From Mortierella alpina (taxonomy: Eukaryota > Mortierellomycota > Mortierellomycetes > Mortierellales > Mortierellaceae): DNA of 64,000 bases. The stretch is from positions 558,001-622,000 of the forward strand of contig JANATF010000010.1 in NCBI GenBank assembly GCA_029449245.1. The letters are read 5' to 3'. A program made the translations under genes and the position numbers. The notes beneath the pieces were generated by a model. The model searched no databases. It saw only the letters and a program-made list of their open reading frames with translations, and was not told the DNA's origin. The first letter of the stretch is position 1. Each line of letters opens with the position of its first letter. Positions 1 to 12,647 of this stretch are shown in pieces.

Positions 1-186
1 TTGGTTGCCACAGGCACTGCAGTACTATGAAACTCTGATTCTAACTTTACGATGCTTCTGTGCCACAAAAAATAAAGCCTCTCGACCCTGCTCGCGACAG
101 GACCACGGCCGCGCTTTAGGCAGCGACACCATCGTCCTAGGAAGATCTACACGGTCGACAACCGCTCACAGCGCTCGTCTCCCCTC

Positions 187-1337
187 ATGCCGGCATCCCC
201 CACCCACGTGTACTACTCAACGAACAGCTCGCCTCACTTGCGCCCCTCCAATCCGGAGTCAATCCTTGGCGATCTATCACCTCACTACTTCCATGGCTCC
301 ATCACACCAAGCTCCAGGGACTATGACAGCGCGTCCTCAGATTCTGAGGCTGGCCGCCAGAAGAAGGGCTTCCGCAGAGGAATTCTTTCGACAGGACAGC
401 CGACGCGCGACCATTACTATGAAATCGAGTCGACGACGCTGAACAGTAGTGACCCGCCGTTCTCGGGCAGCACGACTCCTCTCTCCCCTCCGCATTTTCA
501 AAAGATGTCTAGCCCACCGGACCCTGTGGCTAATAAGATGCTACAAGGACCTTCATCCTTGTTGGCAACGCGATATGTGTCTTGGAGTGTCAAGGCACAG
601 TCGATTTTGGATCATGCCACCAAGGAATCGGCTTTGAAATCAGGAGACGGCCATTCGTCCACGTCCTCCTCCCGTTCATCGTCACCACATTCATCTCCTT
701 CTACGTCAGGAGCCTCCACACCGTCACGCGTGCGAAGAAAGCGGTGCAGCATTCCAGAGCCACATCAGGGGTTCTTCTCTAGAGCATTGGATCAACGTTC
801 GTTAGCATCGCATGTCTCTGTATCGAGGGTCGGCATGGGTGGTACCCTATGCCCTCCAATGCATGTAGGTCTGCGAACCGGTATGCTTATCCGAGGCTCA
901 TCGCCTCTGCGACCGACGTGTGCTGCTCCTTCTCAATGTTCGCCCGGCTCGTCAACGCGGCAGTACTCATTTAAGAGCACCTCTGGCACGCCAGGAATAC
1001 TGACTAACAGGAGTGAGAACATTGGAAGCGACGATAAGGACTCAATATGTGGCCCCGACGATAAAGAGAACAAACGATGGTATGGGCAAGAGATTGGGCT
1101 GAACCTTTGGCAAACCACGCTGGGCGCTGCAGCATTCCTGGGAACGGGCTTTGGATCGGGGTAAGAACTGGGCCTGTCAAACATGTCATTATTGTTGAAA
1201 TGTGAAGGTTATGAGTATATCGTCTCTAATTCGTCCTCTTGGTTGTATGTTGTAGAATGGTCAAGAAGGTCCACAACAACAGCGTCCAGCTACATCCAAA
1301 GGAGCTGCAGAAAGAGAACAGGGAGGGCAGCGCGTAG
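187..1337 (+). CDS. Unknown serine-rich protein, two exons
   Basis: No family recognised. The first exon runs from the ATG at 187 to about 1160; an intron with a GTAAGA donor and TGTAG acceptor (1161-1255) joins a short second exon ending at the TAG at 1335-1337, giving about 350 residues. The protein is rich in Ser, Pro and Thr with many SP/TP sites, and looks disordered. A run of small serine codons lies near residues 155-180. The C-terminal part (NLWQTTLGAAAFLGTGFGSG) is a short Gly/Ala-rich hydrophobic stretch that might contact a membrane, and the intron falls right after it. An AATAAA lies just downstream near 1360. The reading frame stays open across the exon and the splice keeps frame, which supports a real gene; function cannot be stated. 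Confidence 0.6.
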
Positions 1338-1614
1338 TAGTTCATAGCCACTCAAAACAAAATAAAGAAAAAAATAGCTTGCTGCACGCTCATAGTGTCG
1401 AGCCTGAAGTATGTCAGTCGTCAAAATCTTTCCTTTTTGCCTCTCTTACTCTCTCTTTCTCTCTCTCTCGTCGTTTCTCTCAAACCCACAGCGCGCGAAC
1501 CTCCTCCCTTTCTACTTAACACACACACATACGCACACACACGCCCTCATTGTCTCCCTCTCTTCCTCCCTCAACGCTTTCTCCCTCGCTTGGTCGTTGC
1601 GCATTCAGCCCAGC

Positions 1615-4600
1615 ATGCGCCCGCCGCTGGAGCCACCAGAGCCACCTCTTGTCCCCGAAATCGAAGACCAAAGTATAACTGGTGACTCGGACTACAGCAG
1701 CTTCTTCGACGCAGAGGTCCCCTCTCTTGCCTCTCGTTCCAGCACATCAGCACCATCTTCTCTTGAGAGTTCGCTCGCATCTCTCCGTCAGAAGTTTACC
1801 TGTACTCACTCGCTAGCGACCACAGCTAGAAAGCGTTTCGAACAGGTCAGGACTCAGTGGCGCGTGCACCAATCTTCACCAAAGCCGAAAAGCTGTGCTT
1901 TACGTTGGATAGGCTCCAAAGCTAATGTCGGCACTTCCCATCCCAATAGACACGCAACCACCCTGACCGGATCCACCCAGCAGATGAGCATTTTCTTCCG
2001 CCAGACCCAGAGCAACTACCGCTGCAAGAAGTCGTTAAACTATGTAAGCTCTAGCTGCAGAGACAATCCTTCTCTAGCCGTTCTCCATTTGCCTATTCCA
2101 ACATATCCATACATACGAGTAGACATTGAGCAATATCACCTTTCCAGCATAAGGCGAGCAATGGCCGAGTCTGTCGTCAGCAAACTCAAGGTATGAGCTA
2201 CGAGTGATTCTCATAATCAGCCTCGGTAAATAGGGTAGTAAAGGAAAACGCTGAATCCAGCTGTAATTTGAACCTCTGGGAGAAGGCTAGGGCGACAATC
2301 TCACGCTTCGTTGTCCAGTTGAGCGTCGATCCCCAAGAGTTACTACAAGTATGTTCAAATTTGGGCAATCAGTTTCTGTCAGGCCCTACGGAGGACATGG
2401 AGCTTCTGTTCCATACTGCATGCTGTCAGATTCTGCAGGAAAGGATGGGTGAAGAAAACATGCTTCTCTCGGAACAGGTTCGCATACAGATCAGGGTCAT
2501 GTATCTACCTAGCGCCTTTCAGGAGTAAGTATCAAGAACCATGGATCTCGGAACTCTGTTGTAAAAGGCTTTAGGAGTATCGAAAGGCTGGATACTCATC
2601 TATGGTTTTCATCAAGATGTCATCTGCGCTCCATTTCGTCTGCACTAGAGATATCGCGTGAGGATATTGCTAAGGAACAGGACGCGTACTCAGGATTCTT
2701 GACTCTTACCGGCAGAGTTTCCAAGATATTTCTGGCGGAGCATGTCATGTAAGAAAAGTAGAGCTTTGAGACTAGTGCCATGTGTTCAATGAACAGGCTT
2801 AGAGACAAGGTGGACCGATGCTTAGTTTGATGCCTTAATTTTTTAGATACTCCCAGACGTTCAACTGTACCAATCCAAAATGTAACAACAGAAACTGCCT
2901 TCATTTCACGCCCTCTGCGACCAGAAACCGGGTTATCAAACGCACGGAAGATGAAGGATTTATGGAGACAGGGTCGAGGTAAGTATACATGTGATTCAGA
3001 TGATGTTGATTATGGCTTGTGTTCGTAGTTCTCATATCCATCTTATGATATAGTGCCACTTTGCTGCCAATTGATCTGGTGTGCAGTCATTGCAACATGG
3101 AAATGCCAGAGTCGGTTATCGACAGAGTCTACTCTGGTGGGCATCGAGTCTACGGTTATGTAAGAGCGATAGAGCCTAACCAATGGTGTGAAGTGATACT
3201 AAGTTTGACTTACTTGTCCTTATAGTGCAGCAAAAGATTGTGTTGGATTGCCTGAACACTGCCAGAGCCGAGGGTAGCTTCGTTAATCAAATAGGAGCCA
3301 TTCTGAAAAGTAAGCAGCGATCGTTTGCAGATATTGCGTTATGCAGCTCAAGTTTAGACTTCAATACTAATAACCTAATAACCAATTGGTACCATAGACG
3401 ATCTCGTGAATACGGTTGCGTTTGGCGAAAGTATTCAACTTTTGGGAAGACTCTCACGTTCGGTGGTACAAAAGACGGAGGGAGTGTATCTGCATGGGAT
3501 TGAAGTCGAAGTCAATAATGTTCTGAAGATCTCCGATCCCATTGATGCTTGTATTCCAGACTCTATTGAGTCAATTCTCCGCTGTAAGTTAAAGTCGAGC
3601 TGGGCCGGATGCGCGGAGGAAATTGACCCAATGACTTACCAAGCGTCCTGTTCTTTTTTATCATTGCAGCAAACATGTCACCTTGGAATACCAGTCAGTC
3701 AATCGTCGACCTTTTAGGTAGGCCAAGTGAGAGGTACCGAATGTTGACGAGTTGTTGCACCGACTCTTAAGTTGAAGAACTGACCTGAGTACTCTCAGAT
3801 TATATTATTCCTAAGGATGCCTATAGGAAACTCAAGCTCGCACTTTTACTAAGGTAGGTAGCTCGAGACACGGGAAGTGCATTCACCGCACACATTCTCA
3901 CCAAGTTTTCGTCATCGTATCATAGTGCTGTCTCTATCGAGGATCAGGATTGCACGCCTGGCGAGGAAACAGGGCGCGCACAGATCCGACGTTCAGTTCA
4001 TGTGCTTGTGATCAACAATTGTCACGATAAGCAGGTGCCTTCTCTCATGGCAAACATAGCGCAGTCCAGGAGGTAAGAGGTCGAGGAACCATGTGAAACC
4101 TTTCATAGTCCTCACGCGAGTATACACTCATGTCTCTTTTGATATCACAGCAACGTTTACTGGAGTCACGGTTCTGATGTGTCACGGCAACCGCTTTATA
4201 CCATTCACCAGACCAATAAGGCTTCCACGGGTTGTATAGATGGTAAGAAAGACCGTGGAAATGGCCCAACATTAGAGAAATGGCCATGATATCAAAGCGT
4301 TTAACACCATGTACTGTACTGTACCGTACACTAGCCGCTTTTTTCTGTGCCGCGAGAAAAGGCATTCTCTTGCTGGACTTGGATCTGCTCGACAAGAAAA
4401 GCAGACAATGCTTATCAGCATGTAAGAAAATTCATCAATATTTTCATTGGCCACGTTTACACACTGTGAGCACGAACTCGGCTGAGCCAAGGTTTCATCG
4501 ATCAAGTTATACTAGGCATGGACAGAGATGACATCTATGTTCAACATGAAGATAGCAAAGTACCAATGGATGTGAGATGCTGCAGCTGGTCCTTGTATAC

Positions 4601-6091
4601 GAGCGCCATCTCCAGCTCCGCCTCCATGAGTAATGACGGACCATTCCCTGGTATAGCCAACGCAAAGCCTGCAGAAGCGGTACCACTAGTCGAGTAAGTG
4701 CGCTTTCTCATCATCAAAATTGTAAGGCCATGTTCACGAGCAGTTTTTGACCTTACTGGAATTCACTCACTAGGCTGTTCGATATTATTATTGCACAGGG
4801 CGAGTCGAATGCCGCCTCCGATATCTCTCAGGCAATTGCAGCACATACAATGCACCGCCACATGTTAGACCACTTGGACATAGTTGGCACACTTTTGTCC
4901 CGCATGGAGTTTTCTAGTGTAAGTTTCAAGATTCGACCACGTTCATCACCTCTATGAAGGAAGGTGTTGTTCACTACCCCATTTTTGTCCTGCACGGGCC
5001 TCTTTAGTACATACGATCTGCCTCCAGTATCCAAGTGAGGTAGGATATGGTTCCTGGCCAGCACTCTTCACCAACCCTCCGACATTATTGCTGGCGTTAG
5101 CTCACCTTAAACTTCTTATTATGGAATTCGAGTAGCTTCTCCTTCGAGTGCGAAGATCTTCTAAAAGCCTACTTTCAAGTGATGCGTAAGAAAGGATCCG
5201 TGCTGGATACAAATGAGTTTTCAAGCGTGGCTGTCATGTCGACCCTTCTAAACTTGGCTGCCTGTCATGCAAAAGTATGTTTGAGCAAAACCACGACTGC
5301 GATCGAACCTGGCGATTAAGATCGGTGAACATGGGTGCTCACCAATGGTTATATTACACAGCTTTGCTTCCGTCAGGTCTCTGATGCAGGTGACGCCCTT
5401 GTCAGGTACGCTGGAAGCTTCAGAGACATCATGGAGTGTTTGCCAAGTACCACAGAACGTTAACGTATGGCCGTGTCCCCTTCTTGAATAGTATCATGAT
5501 GGTAGAGGAGACTATGGCAGCTCGATTCGGTATGCAAGGCTCGATGTTTCAGGATATTTGAGCTCACGATGGTAGCTGACATTTGCGGGTGTGCATTGGC
5601 ATGGCAAAAACACTCGTAGGCACCTCGTGTCTTGGATTTATCCCACTCCCTGACGGCAAGGACAATATCAGTCTACTTTATGGTCCACATTGGAACCCTG
5701 ATTCGATGTCAAGCACTATCTATGGCCAAGAAGAGCTGGCAGTGCCCGTCGCAGGTCTTCAGGTAGAAACTGCATGTACTGTACTCTCTGTGTATGTTCA
5801 TCTGGCATAGGAATAACGCGAAGTATCATCTAGGATCATGATTGCGATGTGGACGCACTACTTCCGGATGCACGCGACAGGTGCATGGAACGAATGTAAG
5901 CCGTATAGAGCCACCAAATAGCTACCACACTCATTCGCAGCCGATCCATGGGCATCATCACTAAGTTGATTCCTTTGCTATCGAAACAGGTATGCACATC
6001 TGATGCAAGTTATCGCAGAGAGGTCCGACGCCAATCACACCACGACATTGGAGCTTTAGAACAGTTGGCGGTCGGCATCAGGCCACCATGA
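1615..6091 (+). CDS. MCMDC2: MCM domain-containing protein 2 (MCMDC2-like), many exons
   Basis: Homologue of MCMDC2, a divergent MCM-family protein needed for meiotic recombination in animals (Drosophila relatives are mei-217/mei-218). About 17 small exons fit in frame; the first are 1615-1845, 1950-2043, 2123-2190, 2286-2524, 2575-2748 and 2847-2978, and the last reads to the TGA at 6089-6091. Seen in order: an N-terminal MCM-like helical part (LGNQFLSGP), an OB-fold region with a zinc ribbon (CTNPKC ... CSHC, near 2870-3100), a degenerate AAA+ region without a Walker A lysine motif (near 4140-4240), the VRCCSWSLYTSA segment near 4575, and a C-terminal lid with VEETMAARFGTS followed by LGFIPLPDG. 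The last two segments match the vertebrate protein by eye in sequence and order. The last exons use a GTATGC donor near 5530 and an acceptor near 5616. Some middle junctions (for example before 2286, and 4900-5140) are uncertain. It converges on SQS1. Confidence 0.82.
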
Positions 6092-6656
6092 TAACAAGGA
6101 TGCATGCACAGGAGGATCGACACCTCCGACCAAAAAAAAACAACTACCCCTTCGCAAGTTTGAGCTATTCAATTCTTTATTCTTCAGCAGTAGCAAGTTC
6201 ATATCTAATGCGATCCGTCAAGGTAGCCAGCGGGAGATCTAGAGGCAAAGTGTGCTAGGTCGATTAGAATGCTGATCTGCAAAGAACACTGAGCTTGCAC
6301 TCGGGTGAATGAGCATTGGAGAGTGTCCAAAGGTGCATCAGATCAAAAAGGAATAATCCACATCGTATATTGAGAGTAGCGATTCATAATAATCATCGTT
6401 TGCGGTCTCCTGCTCACAGTCCAAGGAGGCAGGGAGGGAGGGAGGGATTCTGAACAAGGAATGCAGCGTCAATGAATCACTTTGAACTTACAAGTAGGGA
6501 AGGAGAGGGATGAAGGATCAGATCAAGCAAGCGCTCAAAGCTTTATATGTTTTTGTTTTCGGAAAATCTTCAAGCTTAAGGGTGGAGTCAAGAGCCGTGA
6601 GTGTGCATGGCATTGGAACTCAGCGTTCGTGAGGTGGTCCTTCTTGTCAATGGACT
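6092..6656. other. Gene-free gap between convergent genes
   Basis: This 565-bp stretch lies between the stop codons of two convergent genes and should hold both 3' UTRs. It contains an A-rich run near 6131 and a short AGGG-type repeat near 6428-6445. No coding frame with family resemblance was seen. Confidence 0.6.
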
Positions 6657-9511
6657 CTACTCGTGGCCCAGACCTCGGCGCTTGGCACGCACGACAGCCT
6701 CGATAGGTTGAGTGATACCATCGCCCGTGGCGCCCAGACCGACACCAGGCGACCATCTAGCAGTGGGCAAAGAAGGTGGATATGTGAGCAAGATCTCGAA
6801 AGAAAGCAATTGAACGTGTTATAAAGATATCCAACACCCTGGGAGTGCGACATACCCCATCTTGGACAGCATCCTGTGGCCCAGATTCTCGCCAGAGATG
6901 GCTGAGGCTGATGCGCCAACGACTGTTCCATGGGGAGCAGCCATCGAACCACCACCACCGCCAAAGGACTTTCCTTTGCCCTTTCCGCCGCCGCCGCCGC
7001 CGCCGCCGTTATTCCCATTGCCTCCTTTACGAGATCCTTGGAATTGGGCGGAGAGCATGGTCAGCTCCTTCTCGGACTGATTCAGTAGCTTGTTGATGTT
7101 GACTGGGTTGATGGGCATTTTGGTGCGATCTGTCTTGATCAGGATAGGGAATCGGCGTTTGCCAGAGCCAACACTCTGGGATTTGAGATTGTAATGGTTG
7201 CAGAGCAGGTGGACCTTACGACGCAGCGGCTTGGGCATCGGAGGCAATTGCAAGTTGTCACTGGTGCGATCCTTGACAAAGTTCTCGATAGACCTAGTAC
7301 CAGCAAACAGTTGCAAATACAAGAGACGCCTAGAGTGAGTGATCTTGCACCCTTGAGGGGAGGGAAGGATGCCTTAAATATGATGAAGGGTGTGCTGACA
7401 TACCTGTTGATATCCATAAGACTCTCAAAGCTGCCGCCATGAGGCTCCTTCTTGTTCTTTTTCTGCTTCTTTCCACCGGTCATGCTGCTGGCAATGAATT
7501 CATTGTCGGAGTCGTACATGTCATAGCCCTTGGCCCTCGACTTGAAGCGCCTGTTCGCCCCATCTCCATCGCCCAGGGCTCCAGATCGCCAGAGGGGCAT
7601 CAGATCCTGCAGTTCTTCCCGCAAGAGGTCGTCAGTCTTGCGGTTCTTTCGCTTATCGTTCATCGATGTCGACACCTTGCTAAAGTCCAGCTTGCGGATG
7701 CCGTCCTCGTAATCCAGTTCGAAATCAAATTCGTCCTCTTCGTCCTGGCTGTTGTCCTCGGATGCTTGCTGCTCATAGTCAGAATCGTCAGCGTTGATCC
7801 CTCCAATGTCCTTGAAGTGACCAGGTCCACCTGCATGAAGGCCCTTCAATGCTCCCAAGAGCGACGCATACTGATGCGGACCGTCGTCGTCGTCGTCGTC
7901 ATCGTTCATAGTATTCTGCAGTTGCAAGTAAAGATGACAGGAAGACAATGAGCATACAAGACTTGTAGCACGAAAAATAAAAAGCCATAGTAAGCCTTTG
8001 CATGCGTACCTCGAGGTAGTCTTCCATAGCCAGCATATCGTCGTCCTCTTCATCGCTTGGATTCTCCAGGAAAATGAGGCCATCGTCATCATGCCCGACA
8101 ACAAGTTGCTTATTCGTCTGCTTCTCACGCTGGTTCTTGCCACCTCGCTTAGAACGATGCGCCTTCTTCTTGGGCTTCCCATTCGCAGGCAGCGGAAGGT
8201 CAAGCGGTAGAGTGATCGTTGGTTCTACTACGCGAGGCGCGACAATCACATCCGGTGTAGTATCGATAAACCAGGGCAGCGGCTCTTCCTCCTCAGGAGT
8301 GGCCATAACGATGTCAGCACTGCTGAGATCCATGACCACTTCTGTCGACTGTACGATATCCGTTTGTGTGTGAATGCCACCATGGATTTGATCAGCCTGG
8401 GTTGAGAGCGGTGTCGATCTGCGGTCAATTTCGTCCGCAATGGTTGTAATCGTGCCCTCGGCCTCCATGGCTTGAAGAAAATCCTCTGACTGAGTCATGG
8501 CGCCATTTAGCAATGGGACAGCCGAAAGTGCTGCTTGTTGCTGTAGTTGTTGCAGTGCTACAGGCGCGTGTTGAGGTGGCTCCTTTGACGTGGAGGATCC
8601 GACCTGGTCCTGTTCCTCCTCAATCCAATTAAACTGCTGCATCAAACACTCCTCGTCTGATTCATCTTCTAGATATCAGTAGAGTTTTTTTCCAAGTGTG
8701 AGCAAGATGGGTTTTCCCTGGATGCAGTGCAATGGATCCTGAATAAAGCTCTTACCAGAATCGATCCCCCGGTCAAGCATATCATCGCTACTATCATCTT
8801 CCTCGTCAGAGTGGATGTCATCATCATCTTCATCGTCATCAGAATCCTGATCCTGGATCGCTGGATTAGAAAGATCCGTTGCTCTATTGAATAAAACCCG
8901 ACCTAGTGGTCCTTCTCCGTTCCTTGATCTGCCCCGCTGACTGACATTTGAAGATTGTCCGTTGTTGGTATTGTAATCTGGGTGGGGCCAAAACACATGC
9001 TTTGAGTTCTTTCCGTTGCTGTTCTGCTTTGGTGGGGGTGGTGGGGGTCGGTAGCCTCCTGTGCCTCCGTTCCTATTTCCTCGAGAGCCTGATGATGATG
9101 GGTATCCTTCGCCAGATCGACCGCCGCCACGGCCTCCTTTTGCCCTCTGAATGCGAGCATAGATTTCGTCTTCGGTCGATTGCTGTCGATATTGTTGGTG
9201 TCCTAGTAACAAGGAATGAAGGGGGAGGGGGGGGAGGCGAGAAGGAAGGGTTATGATACGTTGCGATGGTAATGATCCTGACTGCATTTAGTGCACTGTC
9301 TTGTTGATCCGCAGAGTTTCTACTGAGAGGACGTACTGCCAGTGAGAGAGATAAAGTCATCTTGGCCGTCGTCGTAAAAGTCAATATCATATCCTCGTCG
9401 GCCGCCTCCTCCTCCTCCTCCTCGACCTCCTCCTCGGTTTGAATGACCTCCTCGTCCGCCTCCTCGTGGCTTGCCTCCTCTGCCTCCCTGTTTAGCACCC
9501 CGTTTCGGCAT
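6657..9511 (-). CDS. SQS1: Sqs1-like R3H and G-patch protein
   Basis: Sqs1/Pfa1-type protein. In yeast this factor binds and activates the DEAH helicase Prp43 in splicing and ribosome maturation. The start ATG is at 9509-9511; exon 1 ends near 9337 and codes a Gly/Arg-rich (RGG-like) N-terminus. The central part is acidic and disordered, with long Asp/Glu runs. An R3H-type domain follows (LPPMPKPLRRKVHLLCNHY ... SGKRRFPIL, about 7130-7290), then a poly-Gly tract from GGC repeats near 6985-7015. The C-terminus is a G-patch (LGHRMLSKMGW then SPGVGLGATGDG), whose W codon is split by an intron between about 6855 and 6770. The stop is at 6657-6659. Domain order and the G-patch at the very end fit fungal Sqs1. 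Intron phases agree at all six junctions examined. Confidence 0.87.
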
Positions 9512-10227
9512 GTTGTCTATTGATGCTGTGTGTTGCTCTGCGGATGCCTAGGAGTGCGAATGCGTGTGTGTTGATGAGGATGAGAGCGAGTAAGCGAGTG
9601 AGTGAGTGGAATGAGTGATTACTTTGGCTCGTCCTTTTGCTTTTGACTATTTTTTTTTCTCCGCTGAGTACTGCGGCGGTCATGTGACGACTTTTTCGAT
9701 AGCCGGACGCCTTCCTGCGGATTCTTGCCCCTGGGACCCCGTTTGCACCTTCATCACAGAAAGGCCATCCGTATATGGAATCCTTGCTGCGTCTCATTTT
9801 TGTTGGTGTTGTTGTTTGCCGCAGGCAAGGATACAGCGAGCAAGACGGCGGATAGCGGAATGATAAACAAACGGCGCTCTAGCTTTTTTTTCCGCTGAGG
9901 CTGAAAGGTGAGATCTGCTTCATCGATCCTGGAGGCGCATTCTCCTTGTCACGGGGAGCTTCCTGTCTTGAGTTGGGGACGCTCCACGCAAGGACCGGCA
10001 TACCACCTTAGAAGGCCAATACCAGGACTTGAGTTTTTACAATCGCACTCACCCTGTGGCTTGCACGCGATGGTTGGATCGGAGGCCGCGCTATGATTGG
10101 CCAGTACCAACAGCACCACTTTGTCCTCCATCGCGCATGTGCCCCTGCGCATCTCATTCTTCGCTCCCAACCCTGCCTGACACTTCTTCCACTTTCTTGC
10201 TACTAGCCTCGGCGTCCAGTAACAGCA
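9512..10227. promoter_or_regulatory. Divergent promoter region between SQS1 and the acyl-CoA synthetase-like gene
   Basis: A 716-bp region between two divergent start codons. It holds a short GAGTGAGTGAGT-type repeat near 9580-9610 and two T-runs preceding CCGCTGAG (near 9650 and 9885). The repeated TTTTTTTTCCGCTGAG-like element occurs twice, about 235 bp apart, and could be a shared regulatory site. No gene seen. Confidence 0.4.
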
Positions 10228-12647
10228 ATGGAGACGGATGCACTCACCATCGCTTTGACCATCGCCATCGCCATCGTGCTGGCTTTGGTCAAATTCAACG
10301 AAAAAGAGCCAGACCTTCACCCACTCTTGCTCAGCCAGCAGTCGTCTGTCACGCCCATTCGAAACGAGGGCGAGTCTGTCATCCATCGCTCCAAGACCGT
10401 GCCGCACGGGATCCTGTTGACGAAGCGCCCAAGTGAGAAAGTCAAGACTTTATATGACGTCTGGCACACTGGAGCTGCCGTCAACCCAGCTGGCCGGTCG
10501 TTGATGTTTATGCTGCAGAATCAGTTTGCATTTGTCGAGGTATGTTGAACCCGCTACAAGCTGCTACATTTATCTCTTGAGAAAATGTTGCAGGAGTCTT
10601 ACCATCTTGGGATTAATTCTCCTTCATGTAGGCCACTTATGGTAACGCGTCATTCAGCAGCCTCTTTACGCTGTCGAGGATATAGTGATATGGGATATCT
10701 AACAGAATCTGGCGTTCAACGGTGACACAGAGCAAGTCAATAAGAGGATCGACGGTTTCGGTACAGGCTTTATGAATGCGACAGGGCTAAAACCCAAGAC
10801 GGATACACCCGTTGGAATCTTGATGCCCTACTCTCAAGGTAACGCGAACGAGTGCCTGAGCACTGACCAGGCATCGCGTAAGGATTGAAACGCGTGAGCC
10901 ACGTGTTTAACGTTTACTCTGGACCTCGTTACCGTTAGAGTCGTTCGTTGCCCAGCAGGCATTTTATCGATACAGCTTCGTTGCTGTCCCCATCCATGAT
11001 CTGAGGAACAACGATCTCTTGGTGGAGGTGGTGGACCAGACCAAGCTCAAGGCGATCATTGTCTCGCAAAAGGTGCTTCCTTTACTTCTGCAGTCTCTGA
11101 GGGAGTGTCCCACCATCAAGACAATCATCATGGCAGGAATTTATATTTCACCAGAGCAGCTGGAACTGGCAGCGCAGTATGGAGTGAAGGTGCTTAAATT
11201 TGCGACTGTGGAGTATGAGGGATCCTGGAGTCCAATGGAGCCTGTTCAGCCTGGTATGTGAAGCAAAAGTCGAGGGAAGGCTGTTGTCTATGGTATTGCC
11301 GTACTGGTTTAACCAGTATTACCTCTTTTGATAGACCCGGAGGATGTTGCCATGATCAACTACAACACGAAGTCATCTTCGGTAAAGATGCTTGTCTTTT
11401 TGGCAGTAGTTGTGTATGCTCACTTGGACATGGGCTTGATTTATCATGTTTTTTTGACTTGTTCACAACATCAATGATCCGATAGCTCTCGAAAGGTGTC
11501 ATGCTGACCCATGCTAATCTGGTCGCGGCGATGACTGCCTTCACCGAGTCACTTCCAGCCACGAAGCGGTTCACGAGTAAGGATCGCCTCCTCTCTCACT
11601 TTTCCAATGGAGACGTCATCTCGGTCTTCATGTCGAGCGCCATCATCCTGGCGGGAGGCTCCTTGGTATTTCCCTCTGGCTTGATGAAGAATGTTCTGCA
11701 TGATTCGCAAGCTTCTGCTCCTACAATCTTTGCAAGGTAACTAGATTTTATCTATTATCGGTCCTGGAGTACCTTATCAGCACTATTCAGGATACTAACG
11801 TGAATGGTCATTGACCCTCCCTCTTAGCACACCCATCATCCTGGAAAAGATTCACGAGGCCCTTCAGTTGACGTATGGCCAAGGCTCTATGTTCAAGCGC
11901 GGGTTTGCTGCCAAACTGGCTCTCCTTCAGGCTGGAAGAGTCACTACAACAAGCCTTTGGGACTTGATTGGGCTGGGCGAGGTCCGCAGCAAACTCGGTG
12001 GAAAAGTTCGAATGGTCGTGACAACGCGTACGTATCCCTCACAATGTGGCCTTGCAACCTCGCAGCATGGTACCTGATACTAACGGTCTTTTTTTTTCCT
12101 TGGCACTCCTGTAGATCCTACAAAGCCCGAGACGCTGGATTATATAAGGGCAGCAATGGGTATCCATGTCATTGCGACCTATGGCAGGACAGAGACCTCA
12201 GGCATTGTGACAGCCCGCAACATGCTGGATTATACCAGCGCATCTCATTTAGGTCCACCTGTGGGCTGTAATGAGGTTAAGCTTGTGGATGATGTTGCAG
12301 CTGGATATACAAGTGCGGACAAGCCCACTCCACGAGGCGAGGTAAGGAGTGCATATCTCTTCTCAGTTGGATGGGTGGTGGGGAGTACCTCAAGAGTTGG
12401 CTCGCATGCCATTGCGTCACTTTCGTCTAACCTCTTTTTTTCTGTGTGTGCGTGTGCCTAGATCCTTGTACGAGGCCCCAATGTGATGAAGGGTTATTAC
12501 AAGAAACCGAGCGCGACCTCAACGGCTATCGATGGCGATGGGTGGTTTCATTCAGGAGAGTTGGGCACATTCCATTCCAACGGTACTTTGGAGGTATTGG
12601 GCAAGAAAAAGAAGACCAAGTCTGCATCTGGATCACCGTCTACATAA
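10228..12647 (+). CDS. Degenerate long-chain acyl-CoA synthetase-like protein
   Basis: A member of the AMP-binding/long-chain acyl-CoA synthetase family, probably catalytically dead. Exons by eye: 10228-10539, 10706-10838, 10939-11253, 11335-11381, 11486-11736, 11828-12027, 12115-12341 and 12462-12647; all keep frame. The N-terminus is a hydrophobic helix (ALTIALTIAIAIVLALV), which suggests an ER or lipid-droplet anchor. Recognisable core motifs: KGVMLTHANL, ATYGRTETSG (A5), and GWFHSGELG (A7). The phosphate-binding signature (usually SGTTGxPKG) is replaced by NTKSSLSKG. The A7 Asp is Glu. The protein stops right after the A8 region (VLGKKKKTKSASG), so the C-terminal lid with the catalytic Lys (A10), about 100-130 residues, is absent. 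The intact, spliceable frame argues against simple decay. A truncated gene model or pseudoenzyme are both possible. Confidence 0.75.

Noticed and set aside
1395-1614. Possible longer N-terminus of the MCMDC2 gene from an ATG at 1411
   Set aside because: The sequence is a CT-rich and CA-repeat promoter-like stretch with low-complexity translation; the ATG at 1615 begins a more plausible protein.
10632-10641. A 10-nt microexon (GCCACTTATG) in the acyl-CoA synthetase-like gene
   Set aside because: It has plausible splice sites but breaks the frame of the next exon; direct joining of 10539 to 10706 keeps frame.
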